This document shows, in pieces, positions 34,897-41,893 of a stretch of 41,893 nt of DNA. The stretch comes from Comamonadaceae bacterium (GTDB taxonomy: Bacteria > Pseudomonadota > Gammaproteobacteria > Burkholderiales > Burkholderiaceae_C). The notes beneath the pieces were generated by a model. That model had not been told where the DNA came from, did no database searches, and saw only the letters and a program-made list of their open reading frames with translations. The position numbers and the translations under genes are program-made. Within the stretch, counting starts at the first letter, position 1; each line of letters starts with the position of its first letter. The stretch is taken from positions 1 through 41,893 of the forward strand of contig JAIXWZ010000131.1 of the NCBI GenBank assembly GCA_027491035.1. The letters are read 5' to 3'.

Positions 34897-36492
34897 ATGC
34901 CCCAAAGCCGCACCATCCCAGCCCTGCTGCGCGAGCAAGCCCAGGTCCACGGTCACCGGGAGGCGCTCGTCGCCGGCGACTGCCGGCTCACCTATACGCA
35001 GCTGCGCGAGCAGGTGCTGCTGACCGCACGGGCCTTGTCGGCGCTCGGTGTGCGGCGCGGCGACCCGGTGGCCATTTTGATGGGCAACCGGGCCGAGTGG
35101 GTCTTGTCTTTCCTGGCGGTGCAGCAGCTCGGGGCCGTCTCGGTGGGCCTGAACACCTGGGCGACCGCGCGCGAGCTTGAGTTTGCGCTGGCGCATGCCG
35201 AAATCAGCTGCCTGATTGCGGTCGACGGCTTTCGCCGCAGTGACTACCGCGGCCTGCTTGCTGACATGAGTCCGCGTGCATCGAGGCTGCCGCATCTGCG
35301 CCGCATCGTCTGGCTCGCTGCCGATCCGGCACACAGCCTTGAGCTCGATACGGCCTGCGGCGAGATCGGTTGGGACGACTTCATGGCCGGCGCCCAGACA
35401 GTCGCCCAGGCCGTGGTCGAAGCTGCGGCCGAGCAGGCGCAGCCCGACGATGTCGGCATGCTGCTCTACACCTCTGGCTCAACCGCAACGCCCAAGGGCA
35501 TCTTGCTGCAGCATGGCCACTGGATCACCAACTCCTTTCATATCGGCGAGCGCCAGCATGTCACCTGCCAGGACAGGCTCTGGCTGGCGGTGTCCCTGTT
35601 CTGGAGTTTTGGCTGTGTCAATGCGCTGCCCAACATCCTGACCCACGGTGCCTGTGTGGTGCTGCAGGAGCATTTTGATCCCGGGCAGGCCTTGATGCTG
35701 ATGGAGCAAGAGCGTTGCAGCATCATCTACGCAACACCCAATATGGTGCAGGCCATGCTCGAGCATCCGCAGCGCCTGCAGCGCGATTTGTCAACCTTGC
35801 GCAGCGGCGCGACCATCGGCACGCCCGAGCAGATTGCCCAGGTTCTCGAGCTCGGTGTGAGCCAGATCTGCAACATCTATGGCCTGAGCGAGACCTACGG
35901 CAATTGCGCTGTCACCGACGCTGCAGAGCCGGTCGAGGTGCGCCTGCAATCGGTGGGCCAGCCGCTGCCGGGGGTGAGCGCGCGCATTTGCGATATGGAA
36001 ACCGGCCAGCTGCTGCCGGCCGGCCAGGTGGGCGAGATCCGCATCAAGGGCCCGCTTTTTCTGTCTTACTTCAAGGAGCCTGAAAAGACCCGGCAGTCCT
36101 ACGATGCCGAGGGTTATTTCTGCACCGGCGACCTGGGGCTGCTCGATGAGCAGGGCCGTCTGTATTACCGTGGCAGGCTCAAGGAGATGGTCAAGAGCGG
36201 AGGTATCAACATCGCGCCGGCCGAGGTCGAGGAGGTGCTGATGCGCCATCCCGCGGTGCAGTCGGCCTATGTGATTGGGGTGCCGCATCCCACGCTTGAT
36301 GAGGCCCTGGTGGCCGTTGTCATTGCCCGCGCGGGGGCGCAAGCACAGGCCGACGAGCTCAAAACGTATTGCCAACGCGAATTGGCGGCCTACAAGGTGC
36401 CCTCGCGTTTTCACTTCACCACGGTGGATCGGCTGCCGCTGACCACCACCGGCAAGCTGCAGAAAATGAAACTGCACACCTTGCTCGATTGA
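34897..36492 (+). CDS. AMP-forming acyl-CoA ligase
   Basis: A 531-residue adenylate-forming enzyme that makes a CoA ester from the pathway's carboxylic acid. The phosphate loop LLYTSGSTATPKG is at 189-201, followed by the YGLSETYGN adenine-site motif and the FCTGDLG and YYRGRLKEMVKSGG hinge region; the catalytic lysine is K520 in TTTGKLQKM. ATG 34897 begins the conserved N-terminus; the ribosome site is weak. It follows the reductase remnant and precedes a CoA-transferase by 14 bases. Confidence 0.93.
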   Translation: MPQSRTIPALLREQAQVHGHREALVAGDCRLTYTQLREQVLLTARALSALGVRRGDPVAILMGNRAEWVLSFLAVQQLGAVSVGLNTWATARELEFALAHAEISCLIAVDGFRRSDYRGLLADMSPRASRLPHLRRIVWLAADPAHSLELDTACGEIGWDDFMAGAQTVAQAVVEAAAEQAQPDDVGMLLYTSGSTATPKGILLQHGHWITNSFHIGERQHVTCQDRLWLAVSLFWSFGCVNALPNILTHGACVVLQEHFDPGQALMLMEQERCSIIYATPNMVQAMLEHPQRLQRDLSTLRSGATIGTPEQIAQVLELGVSQICNIYGLSETYGNCAVTDAAEPVEVRLQSVGQPLPGVSARICDMETGQLLPAGQVGEIRIKGPLFLSYFKEPEKTRQSYDAEGYFCTGDLGLLDEQGRLYYRGRLKEMVKSGGINIAPAEVEEVLMRHPAVQSAYVIGVPHPTLDEALVAVVIARAGAQAQADELKTYCQRELAAYKVPSRFHFTTVDRLPLTTTGKLQKMKLHTLLD

Positions 36493-36506
36493 CCGCTGCA
36501 TCGCCC

Positions 36507-37730
36507 ATGAATCCATCCAACCCATCGCCCCCCAGCGGCCCCCTGACCGGTATGCGGGTGATCGAGGTCGCCTCGATGGTCTTCGCGCCGCTGGCCGGCC
36601 AGTATCTGGGCGATCTTGGGGCCGATGTGATCAAGGTCGAGCCGCCCGAGGGCGATCTGACGCGCTCGATCGGCCCGCGCCAGTCGCCCCTGATGGGTTC
36701 GTTTTTCCTCACCAGCAATCGCAGCAAGCGCAGCGTCGTGATTGACCTCAAGACCGAAGAGGGCCTGCACATCCTGCACCGTCTGCTCGATGGTGCCGAT
36801 GTGTTTTTACACTCCATGCGCTCGCCCGCCGCGCGCCGCCTCGGCCTGGACGCACCGACCTTGATGGCCGGCCGGCCGGGGCTTGTTTACTGCCATGCCA
36901 CCGGCTATGGTGAAGACGGTCTCTACGCCGGGCGGCCCGCCTACGACGACATCATTCAGGCGGCCTCGGGTCTGGCGCAGTTGCAGACCGTGGTGGCCGG
37001 TCAGCCTCGCTTCATCCCCACCATCGTGGCTGACAAGGTCAGCGGCCTGCATGCGGCCTACGCCATCTTGGCTGCTCTGATGCACAAGCAGCGCACCGGC
37101 CAGGGCCAGCAGGTGCAGGTGCCCATGTTCGAGACCATGGCCGCTTTCAACATGGCCGAGCACCAGTGGGCGCATGTGTTTGAACCCCCCCAGGGCCCGA
37201 TGGGCTATCAGCCAGTGAGCACCGCTTCGCGGCGGCCCTACAAGACGCTCGATGGCTACCTGGCGCTGCTGCCGTATTCTGATGCCCACTGGCGCCAGTT
37301 CTTCGAGCTCGCCGGCGAGCCGCACTGGATGGACGATGAGCGCTTTGCCAGCTTTGCACAGCGCCAAAAGCACTTTCGCGCCGTCTGGGACGAGGTCGAG
37401 CGCCAGGCGGCCCGCAAGACCAATGCGCAGTGGATCGCCTTGCTGTCGCAGTCCGATGTGCCCTTTTCGGTGGTCAACCGGCTCGAGGATCTGCCCAACG
37501 ATCCGCACCTGGCCAGCGTCAACTTCTGGCAGCTGGCCGAGCACCCGAGCGAGGGCATGCTGCGCTTTCCGGCCAGTCCGATGAAGCTCAGCGCCAGCCC
37601 CGCCGGCATGACGCGCCTGCCTCCCACGCTGGGGCAGCACAGCGCCGAGGTGCTAGAACAACTCGGTTACAACGCCGCTGAGGTGAGCCGCTTGATGGCA
37701 AGCGGCGGGCCTTGCTGGAGACCCGCATGA
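36507..37730 (+). CDS. CaiB/BaiF (class III) CoA-transferase, second copy
   Basis: A 407-residue family III CoA-transferase. The catalytic aspartate is D147 in AYDDIIQAASGL, with the N-terminal GADVIKVEPPEGD segment. It is clearly diverged from the copy at 28430, so the two probably act on different acids. ATG 36507 starts 14 bases after the ligase stop. Its own stop overlaps the acyl-CoA dehydrogenase start (ATGA), implying translational coupling. Confidence 0.92.
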   Translation: MNPSNPSPPSGPLTGMRVIEVASMVFAPLAGQYLGDLGADVIKVEPPEGDLTRSIGPRQSPLMGSFFLTSNRSKRSVVIDLKTEEGLHILHRLLDGADVFLHSMRSPAARRLGLDAPTLMAGRPGLVYCHATGYGEDGLYAGRPAYDDIIQAASGLAQLQTVVAGQPRFIPTIVADKVSGLHAAYAILAALMHKQRTGQGQQVQVPMFETMAAFNMAEHQWAHVFEPPQGPMGYQPVSTASRRPYKTLDGYLALLPYSDAHWRQFFELAGEPHWMDDERFASFAQRQKHFRAVWDEVERQAARKTNAQWIALLSQSDVPFSVVNRLEDLPNDPHLASVNFWQLAEHPSEGMLRFPASPMKLSASPAGMTRLPPTLGQHSAEVLEQLGYNAAEVSRLMASGGPCWRPA

Positions 37731-38884
37731 TTGAGCGACACCTGTTTGATGCAGAACACGAGGGCTTTCGCGATACGGTCCGGCGCTTCATTGAAGAGCA
37801 TGTGACGCCGCACCACGCTGATTGGGAAAAGGCCGGACAGGTCCCCCGCAGCCTGTGGCGCAAGGCTGGCGAGCTCGGCTTGCTGTGCTGCAACGTGCCG
37901 CAGGAGCACGGCGGCGTGGGCGGTGATTTTCTGCACAGCGCCATCTTGATCGAGGAGATGGCGCGAGCCGGTGCCACCGGTCCGACCTTTTACCTGCACT
38001 CGGACATCGTCGCGCCCTATCTGGTGGACTTTGGAACGCCTGAGCAAAAAGCCCAGTGGCTGCCGCGCATGGCCAGCGGCGAGGTGGTCGTTGCCCTGGG
38101 CATGAGCGAGCCCTCGGGCGGCAGCGATGTGCAGAGCATCCGAACCCAGGCGCTGCGTGATGGCGACGAGTACGTGATCAATGGCCAGAAGGTGTTCATC
38201 ACCAATGGCCACAGTGCCGACCTGCTGCTGCTGGCCTGCAAGACTGATCCGAGCCAGGGCGCGCGCGGCGTGAGCCTGATTCTCGTGGAGACCGATCGCC
38301 CCGGTTTTACGCGGGGGCGCAAGCTTGAAAAGATAGGCTGCAAGGCGCAGGACACCTCGGAGCTGTTTTTCAGCGATCTGCGGGTGCCGGTGGGCAACCT
38401 CCTGGGTCAGGAAGGCGGCGGCTTCAAGATTCTGATGACCCAACTGGCGCAGGAGCGCCTGGTGCAGGCCATTCGGGCTGTTTCGGCCGCTGAGGCTGCG
38501 CTGGAGTGGACCCGCAGCTATGTGGCCGAGCGCAAGATGTTCGGCCAGACCCTGGCCGACTTCCAGAACACGCGCTTCACGCTGGCCAATTTGCATGCCC
38601 AGGTGCTGGCCCAGCGGGTGTTTGTCGACCGGTGCATGGCACTGCACGTCAAAGGGCTGCTCGACGCGGTGGATGCAGCGGCCTGCAAGCTCGTGACCAC
38701 CGACTTGCAATTTAAGGTGATGGATGAGTGCCTGCAACTGTTCGGTGGCTGGGGCTATATGTGGGAATACCCGATTGCCCGCGCCTTTGCCGACGCCCGC
38801 ATGTGCCGCATCGGCGGCGGCACAGCCGAAGTGATGAAGCAGATCATTGCCAACGCCATTTTGCCGAAGACCCGTAAACCCTGA
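37727..38884 (+). CDS. Acyl-CoA dehydrogenase
   Basis: A 385-residue FAD enzyme that introduces an alpha-beta double bond into an acyl-CoA, passing electrons to ETF. The FAD/substrate segments ALGMSEPSGGSDVQ and VFITNG, the helix region RSYVAERKMFGQTLADFQ and the C-terminal WGYMWEYPIARAFADARMCRIGGGT are present. The usual YEGT glutamate is replaced by Gly (IGGGTAE); E243 in QERLV is placed like the catalytic base of isovaleryl-/long-chain dehydrogenases. ATG 37727 overlaps the previous stop, with CTGGAG six bases upstream. Confidence 0.93.
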   Translation: MIERHLFDAEHEGFRDTVRRFIEEHVTPHHADWEKAGQVPRSLWRKAGELGLLCCNVPQEHGGVGGDFLHSAILIEEMARAGATGPTFYLHSDIVAPYLVDFGTPEQKAQWLPRMASGEVVVALGMSEPSGGSDVQSIRTQALRDGDEYVINGQKVFITNGHSADLLLLACKTDPSQGARGVSLILVETDRPGFTRGRKLEKIGCKAQDTSELFFSDLRVPVGNLLGQEGGGFKILMTQLAQERLVQAIRAVSAAEAALEWTRSYVAERKMFGQTLADFQNTRFTLANLHAQVLAQRVFVDRCMALHVKGLLDAVDAAACKLVTTDLQFKVMDECLQLFGGWGYMWEYPIARAFADARMCRIGGGTAEVMKQIIANAILPKTRKP

Positions 38885-38906
38885 CCCCCCGAGGAGGAGC
38901 CACACC

Positions 38907-39893
38907 ATGCCCATCAAAAGACGCCAATTGCTGCAGGCTTCATTGGCCGCAACCGCACCCTTGTCCTTGAGCCGTCTGCAGGCCCAGGAGGTCAACTGGC
39001 CCAGCGCGCCAGTCAAGGTCATTGTTCCATTTACCGCTGGCGGTGCCTCCGACGTGCTCACGCGTCGGCTCGCCGAGCGCATGCAGGCACGGCTGGGGCA
39101 GAGCTGGACGGTGGAAAACCGCACCGGCGCCGGTGGCAACATCGGCATGGAGGCGGTCAAGAACGCGGCACCCGACGGGCACACCATCTGCTCGGCCACC
39201 ATCGGCACTTTGTCGATCAACCAGTTCTTGTTTTCCAAGATGCCCTACGACCCGGTGGCCGACTATGCCTACGTCTCGACCATCTGGGAAAACTGCAATG
39301 TGTTCGTCGTGCCGGTCAGCAACCCGGCGCGTTCGGTGCAGGAGTTCCTGGAATGGGCGCGTCGCAAGCCGCAGGGCGTGAGCTTCGGCTCGGCCGGCGT
39401 GGGCACCACCCCGCACCTGGCCGGTGAGATGTTTCGCCACCGCATGGGGCTGACGGCGGTGCACATTCCCTTTCGCGGGGCGGCGCAATCGATGCCTGCC
39501 CTGATGGCCGGCGAGACCGATTTCGCGATCGACAACATTGCCAGCTACATGCCGCTGATCAAGACCGGCAAGGTCAAGGTGCTGGCCATCACCGCCACCA
39601 CCCGTTGGCCCACGCTCACCGAGGTGCCCACCATGGCCGAGGCGGGGATCAAGGATTTCATCATCACGTCCTGGGGCGCTTTCGTGATGCCGCGCGGTAC
39701 GCCCGCAGCCATCGTCAACAAGGCGTCGCAGACGATCGCGCAGATTGCCCAGGATCCCGCAGTCAAGGAGCAGTTCCTTGCGGCCGGTGCACTGGCCGTT
39801 CATTCTTCGCCGCGCGAGACGGAACTCTTTGCCGAGCGTGAGCGCGTCAAGTGGAAAGAGGTCATCCGCATCGCCGGCGTGCAGATGCAGTGA
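38907..39893 (+). CDS. Bug-type (TctC-like) periplasmic solute receptor, copy 2
   Basis: A 328-residue periplasmic receptor with an export signal beginning MPIKRRQLLQ (twin arginines, possibly Tat-dependent) and ending near RLQAQ. The hallmarks are VPFTAGGASDVLTRRLAERM, VENRTGAGGNIGMEAV and GSAGVGTTPHLAGEMF. A very strong GAGGAGGAG (38891-38899) precedes ATG 38907. It is embedded between the acyl-CoA dehydrogenase and the thiolase-like gene, suggesting that its ligand is a pathway substrate, probably a carboxylate. Confidence 0.93.
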   Translation: MPIKRRQLLQASLAATAPLSLSRLQAQEVNWPSAPVKVIVPFTAGGASDVLTRRLAERMQARLGQSWTVENRTGAGGNIGMEAVKNAAPDGHTICSATIGTLSINQFLFSKMPYDPVADYAYVSTIWENCNVFVVPVSNPARSVQEFLEWARRKPQGVSFGSAGVGTTPHLAGEMFRHRMGLTAVHIPFRGAAQSMPALMAGETDFAIDNIASYMPLIKTGKVKVLAITATTRWPTLTEVPTMAEAGIKDFIITSWGAFVMPRGTPAAIVNKASQTIAQIAQDPAVKEQFLAAGALAVHSSPRETELFAERERVKWKEVIRIAGVQMQ

Positions 39894-39900
39894 GGCTTGG

Positions 39901-41061
39901 GTGGCGATCTCCCTGCGCGATCAGGCCTGCGTCACAGGTGTCGGCGAGACCGTGTACATGCGCGGCTCGGGCAGCAGCGCGTTCGAGCTGCAGTTGCAGT
40001 CCTCGCTGACCGCGATCGCCGACGCTGGGCTCACCCCCAAGGATATCGACGGCATCATTCCGATCGGCATCGTCAGTGGCACGGCCGACGACTTCATCGA
40101 GAACTTTGGCATTGCCGATCTGCGTTTTTCGGCGCTGATTCCCCATGGCGGTGCCAGTCCCGTGATGGCGCTGCAATGTGCGGCCGCAGCGGTGGCCACC
40201 GGCGCCTGCAACCATGTCTTGATCACGTTTGGGCGCAACGTCACCGGCAAGGTCGGCAACCGCGCCGGCGCGCGCATCCACACGATGCCGCAGTTTCACT
40301 ACGTGACCGAGTTCGAATACCCGATCGGTGCGGCGGCGCCGGCTCAGCTCTACGCGCCCATGGCTCGGCGCCACATGGAGCTGTACGGCACCACGCCAGA
40401 GCACTTTGCCGAAGTGGCCATCGCCTGCCGTGAGCATGCCCTGCTCAACGACAACGCGATCATGAAAAAGCCGATCACGCTGGACGACCATCGCAACTCA
40501 CGCATGATCTCTGACCCCTTCCGGCTGCTGGACTGCAGCCTCGAGAGCGATGGGGGCGCGGCAGTGATCGTCAGCAGCGCCGAGCGTGCGGCCGATCTGC
40601 GCCAGCGCCGCGTCTACATCGCGGGTGTGGCCGAAGGCCATCCCGACATGCCTGGCTCGATCACGCAGCGCCCAGACATGACCAGCCTGGGCATCGCCAA
40701 GGCGGCCGAGCGGGCTTTTCGCATGGCCGGCGTGGCTCGCGCTGACATCGACCTGGTCGAGCTCTATGACTGCTTCACTTACGTGGTCATCCGCCAGCTC
40801 GAGGACCTGGGTTTTTGCAAAAAGGGCGAAGGCGGCCCTTTTGTCGAAGGCGGTCGGCTGCGCCTGGGTGGCGGGCTGCCTTGCAACACCCATGGCGGCT
40901 TGTTGTCCCAGGCGCATGTGTGGGGTCTCAACCATGTCGTGGAGCTGGTGCGCCAGCTGCGCGGGCAGGGCGGACGGGCCCAAGTTCAGGACGCGCAAGT
41001 GGGCCTGGTCACCGGCTATGGCGACATGGGCGACGGCGCCGTGGCCATACTGAGGAATTAG
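39901..41061 (+). CDS. Thiolase-fold protein, SCP-x/Ltp2-like (probable aldolase)
   Basis: A 386-residue thiolase-superfamily protein. Where thiolases carry the nucleophilic cysteine (NxCxSG-like), this has HGGASP (residues 82-87), so classical thiolysis is unlikely. The C-terminal part keeps VELYDCFTY and NTHGGLLSQAHVWG. Proteins of this type paired with a DUF35 protein include the Ltp2/ChsH2-type retro-aldolases of steroid side-chain degradation. GTG 39901 is chosen (GAGG at 39892-39895); a longer in-frame version would overlap the Bug gene. The DUF35 gene starts 5 bases after the stop. Confidence 0.85.
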   Translation: MAISLRDQACVTGVGETVYMRGSGSSAFELQLQSSLTAIADAGLTPKDIDGIIPIGIVSGTADDFIENFGIADLRFSALIPHGGASPVMALQCAAAAVATGACNHVLITFGRNVTGKVGNRAGARIHTMPQFHYVTEFEYPIGAAAPAQLYAPMARRHMELYGTTPEHFAEVAIACREHALLNDNAIMKKPITLDDHRNSRMISDPFRLLDCSLESDGGAAVIVSSAERAADLRQRRVYIAGVAEGHPDMPGSITQRPDMTSLGIAKAAERAFRMAGVARADIDLVELYDCFTYVVIRQLEDLGFCKKGEGGPFVEGGRLRLGGGLPCNTHGGLLSQAHVWGLNHVVELVRQLRGQGGRAQVQDAQVGLVTGYGDMGDGAVAILRN

Positions 41062-41066
41062 CGCCG

Positions 41067-41465
41067 ATGGATACGCCCCACAAGCCTGAACCGGCCGATG
41101 TCGATTTGTCGCGCCCCTATTGGGAGGCGGCCCGGCGCGGTCAGCTGGTGCTGCAGCGCTGCAGCGCCTGCGGCAAGTTTCGCCATTACCCACGGCTGCT
41201 GTGCGACGCCTGCTACAGCGCTGCCCATGAATTTGTCCCGGCCAGTGCTTTAGGCCAGGTTCACAGCTGGACGGTGACCCATCATGTGTTTCATGCCGGC
41301 TTTGCCGCCGAGGTGCCGTATGCCTTGGTGACCGTCGATCTGCAGGAGGGCGTGCGCGCGCTGGGTCGATGGGACGGCGGCGAGCCGCTGCGCATCGGGC
41401 TGCCGGTGCGCGCCTATTTCAGGCTGGGTCCGGGTGCCCCCGAGCTGCGCTTTGCGCCTGGCTGA
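41067..41465 (+). CDS. Zn-ribbon OB-fold protein (DUF35)
   Basis: A 132-residue acyl-CoA-associated OB-fold protein. Four cysteines (C32, C35, C46, C49, in RCSACGK and LCDACYS) form the rubredoxin-like zinc ribbon; the OB domain follows (VHSWTVTHHVF, PYALVTVDLQEG). DUF35 proteins act as obligate partners of thiolase-fold enzymes, matching the gene directly upstream. GAGGAA lies about nine bases before ATG 41067. Confidence 0.93.
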   Translation: MDTPHKPEPADVDLSRPYWEAARRGQLVLQRCSACGKFRHYPRLLCDACYSAAHEFVPASALGQVHSWTVTHHVFHAGFAAEVPYALVTVDLQEGVRALGRWDGGEPLRIGLPVRAYFRLGPGAPELRFAPG

Positions 41466-41491
41466 GCCTTTTGCGCCGGCGCCGCGGGTGC

Positions 41492-41893
41492 TCAGGGCAT
41501 GCGGGTGCCGCGGTACTCATCGACTTGGTGGCCACTCAGGGCGTAGCCGCTGACGCCCCAGTCGGTGGTCTTGCCTTGCACGCTGAGCACGCCGGCGACC
41601 CAGCAGGCGTCCATGGTGCGCAGCCGGGCGGGTTTTTGCAGAGTCACCAGCACGATTTGATTGGCCGGCGGCGGGGGGCTGTGGATGCAGGCGCCGAAGT
41701 AGGGCACCAGCAGAAAATCGCGGATCGCCCCGGTGCTGTACTCCAGCGGCACCACGTAGCCGGGCAGACGGATGCGCTGGCCATCGAGCTCGGCACGCAC
41801 CGGCGCGCTGTCCCAGATCTTGCGCATCTTGCGCTGCAGCTCGAGCTCTTGCGCGCTGCCCTCCGGGATGCGGCTGGCGTCCAGATTTCCCAA
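41492..41893 (-). CDS. DUF3299 protein, 5' end cut by window edge
   Basis: The C-terminal about 133 residues of a DUF3299 protein, a family of usually exported proteins of unknown function. The hallmark segment FLLVPYFGACIHSPPPPANQ and the preceding IRLPGYVVPLEY are present. The frame is open to the window edge and the conserved domain is already under way near it, so the start codon and any signal peptide lie outside. It converges with the DUF35 gene, with 26 bases between the stops. Confidence 0.85.
   Translation of the reverse strand: MGNLDASRIPEGSAQELELQRKMRKIWDSAPVRAELDGQRIRLPGYVVPLEYSTGAIRDFLLVPYFGACIHSPPPPANQIVLVTLQKPARLRTMDACWVAGVLSVQGKTTDWGVSGYALSGHQVDEYRGTRMP

Overview
This window looks like chromosomal DNA of a GC-rich betaproteobacterium, probably family Comamonadaceae (Burkholderiales). 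The indications are the prfB-pepN-fbp order, the folC-SPOR-cvpA-purF-metZ order, two orphan Bug-type (TctC-like) solute receptors and the overall base composition. The taxonomic call is inference; no rRNA or marker phylogeny could be run.

Positions 1-25800 are mostly conserved housekeeping genes. They comprise tRNA-Thr(CGT); a minus-strand prfB-pepN-fbp operon, with the programmed +1 frameshift in prfB; an alpha/beta hydrolase divergent from an AMP-forming acyl-CoA synthetase; a plus-strand tas-ybaK-plsY run; yajQ divergent from murB; argG; ppnP; a glycine-zipper protein; a YffB/ArsC-like protein; and folC-SPOR-cvpA-purF-metZ-gltX. A tRNA-Ala(GGC)/Glu(TTC)/Asp(GTC) cluster follows and ends in a strong terminator. 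After it come a glyoxalase-II-like hydrolase, an unknown small protein, a class V aminotransferase and a second unknown protein. Two kinds of non-coding repeat lie here: a nested palindromic REP-like element between murB and argG, and a dispersed 28-bp repeat present as a 34-bp-period array near ppnP and as a single copy before folC.

Positions 25850-41465 form a dense catabolic gene region. One plus-strand arm carries a short-chain dehydrogenase, a Baeyer-Villiger-type flavin monooxygenase and a CaiB-type CoA-transferase. A minus-strand arm carries a cupin-like protein, a Bug receptor, a nitronate-monooxygenase-family protein and an enoyl-CoA hydratase. A second plus-strand arm carries a luciferase-like flavin monooxygenase, a broken flavin-reductase remnant, an acyl-CoA ligase, a second CaiB transferase, an acyl-CoA dehydrogenase, a second Bug receptor, and a thiolase-like protein without the usual nucleophilic cysteine paired with a DUF35 zinc-ribbon/OB protein. 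Together these suggest uptake of an organic acid or ketone, oxidation of an alcohol to a ketone, oxygen insertion, CoA activation, one beta-oxidation-like round, and carbon-carbon cleavage by an aldolase-type pair. The substrate cannot be read from sequence; a cyclic ketone, terpenoid or steroid-like fragment is the most economical guess. Both plus-strand arms have AT-rich palindromes containing TTTCGAAA near their predicted transcription starts, suggesting a shared regulator encoded outside the window.

The right edge cuts a minus-strand DUF3299 gene. No transposase, integrase, phage gene or CRISPR array was seen. No gene-free stretch exceeds 300 bases; the longest (about 215-217 bases) are 15145-15359, 23809-24025 and 33376-33592.
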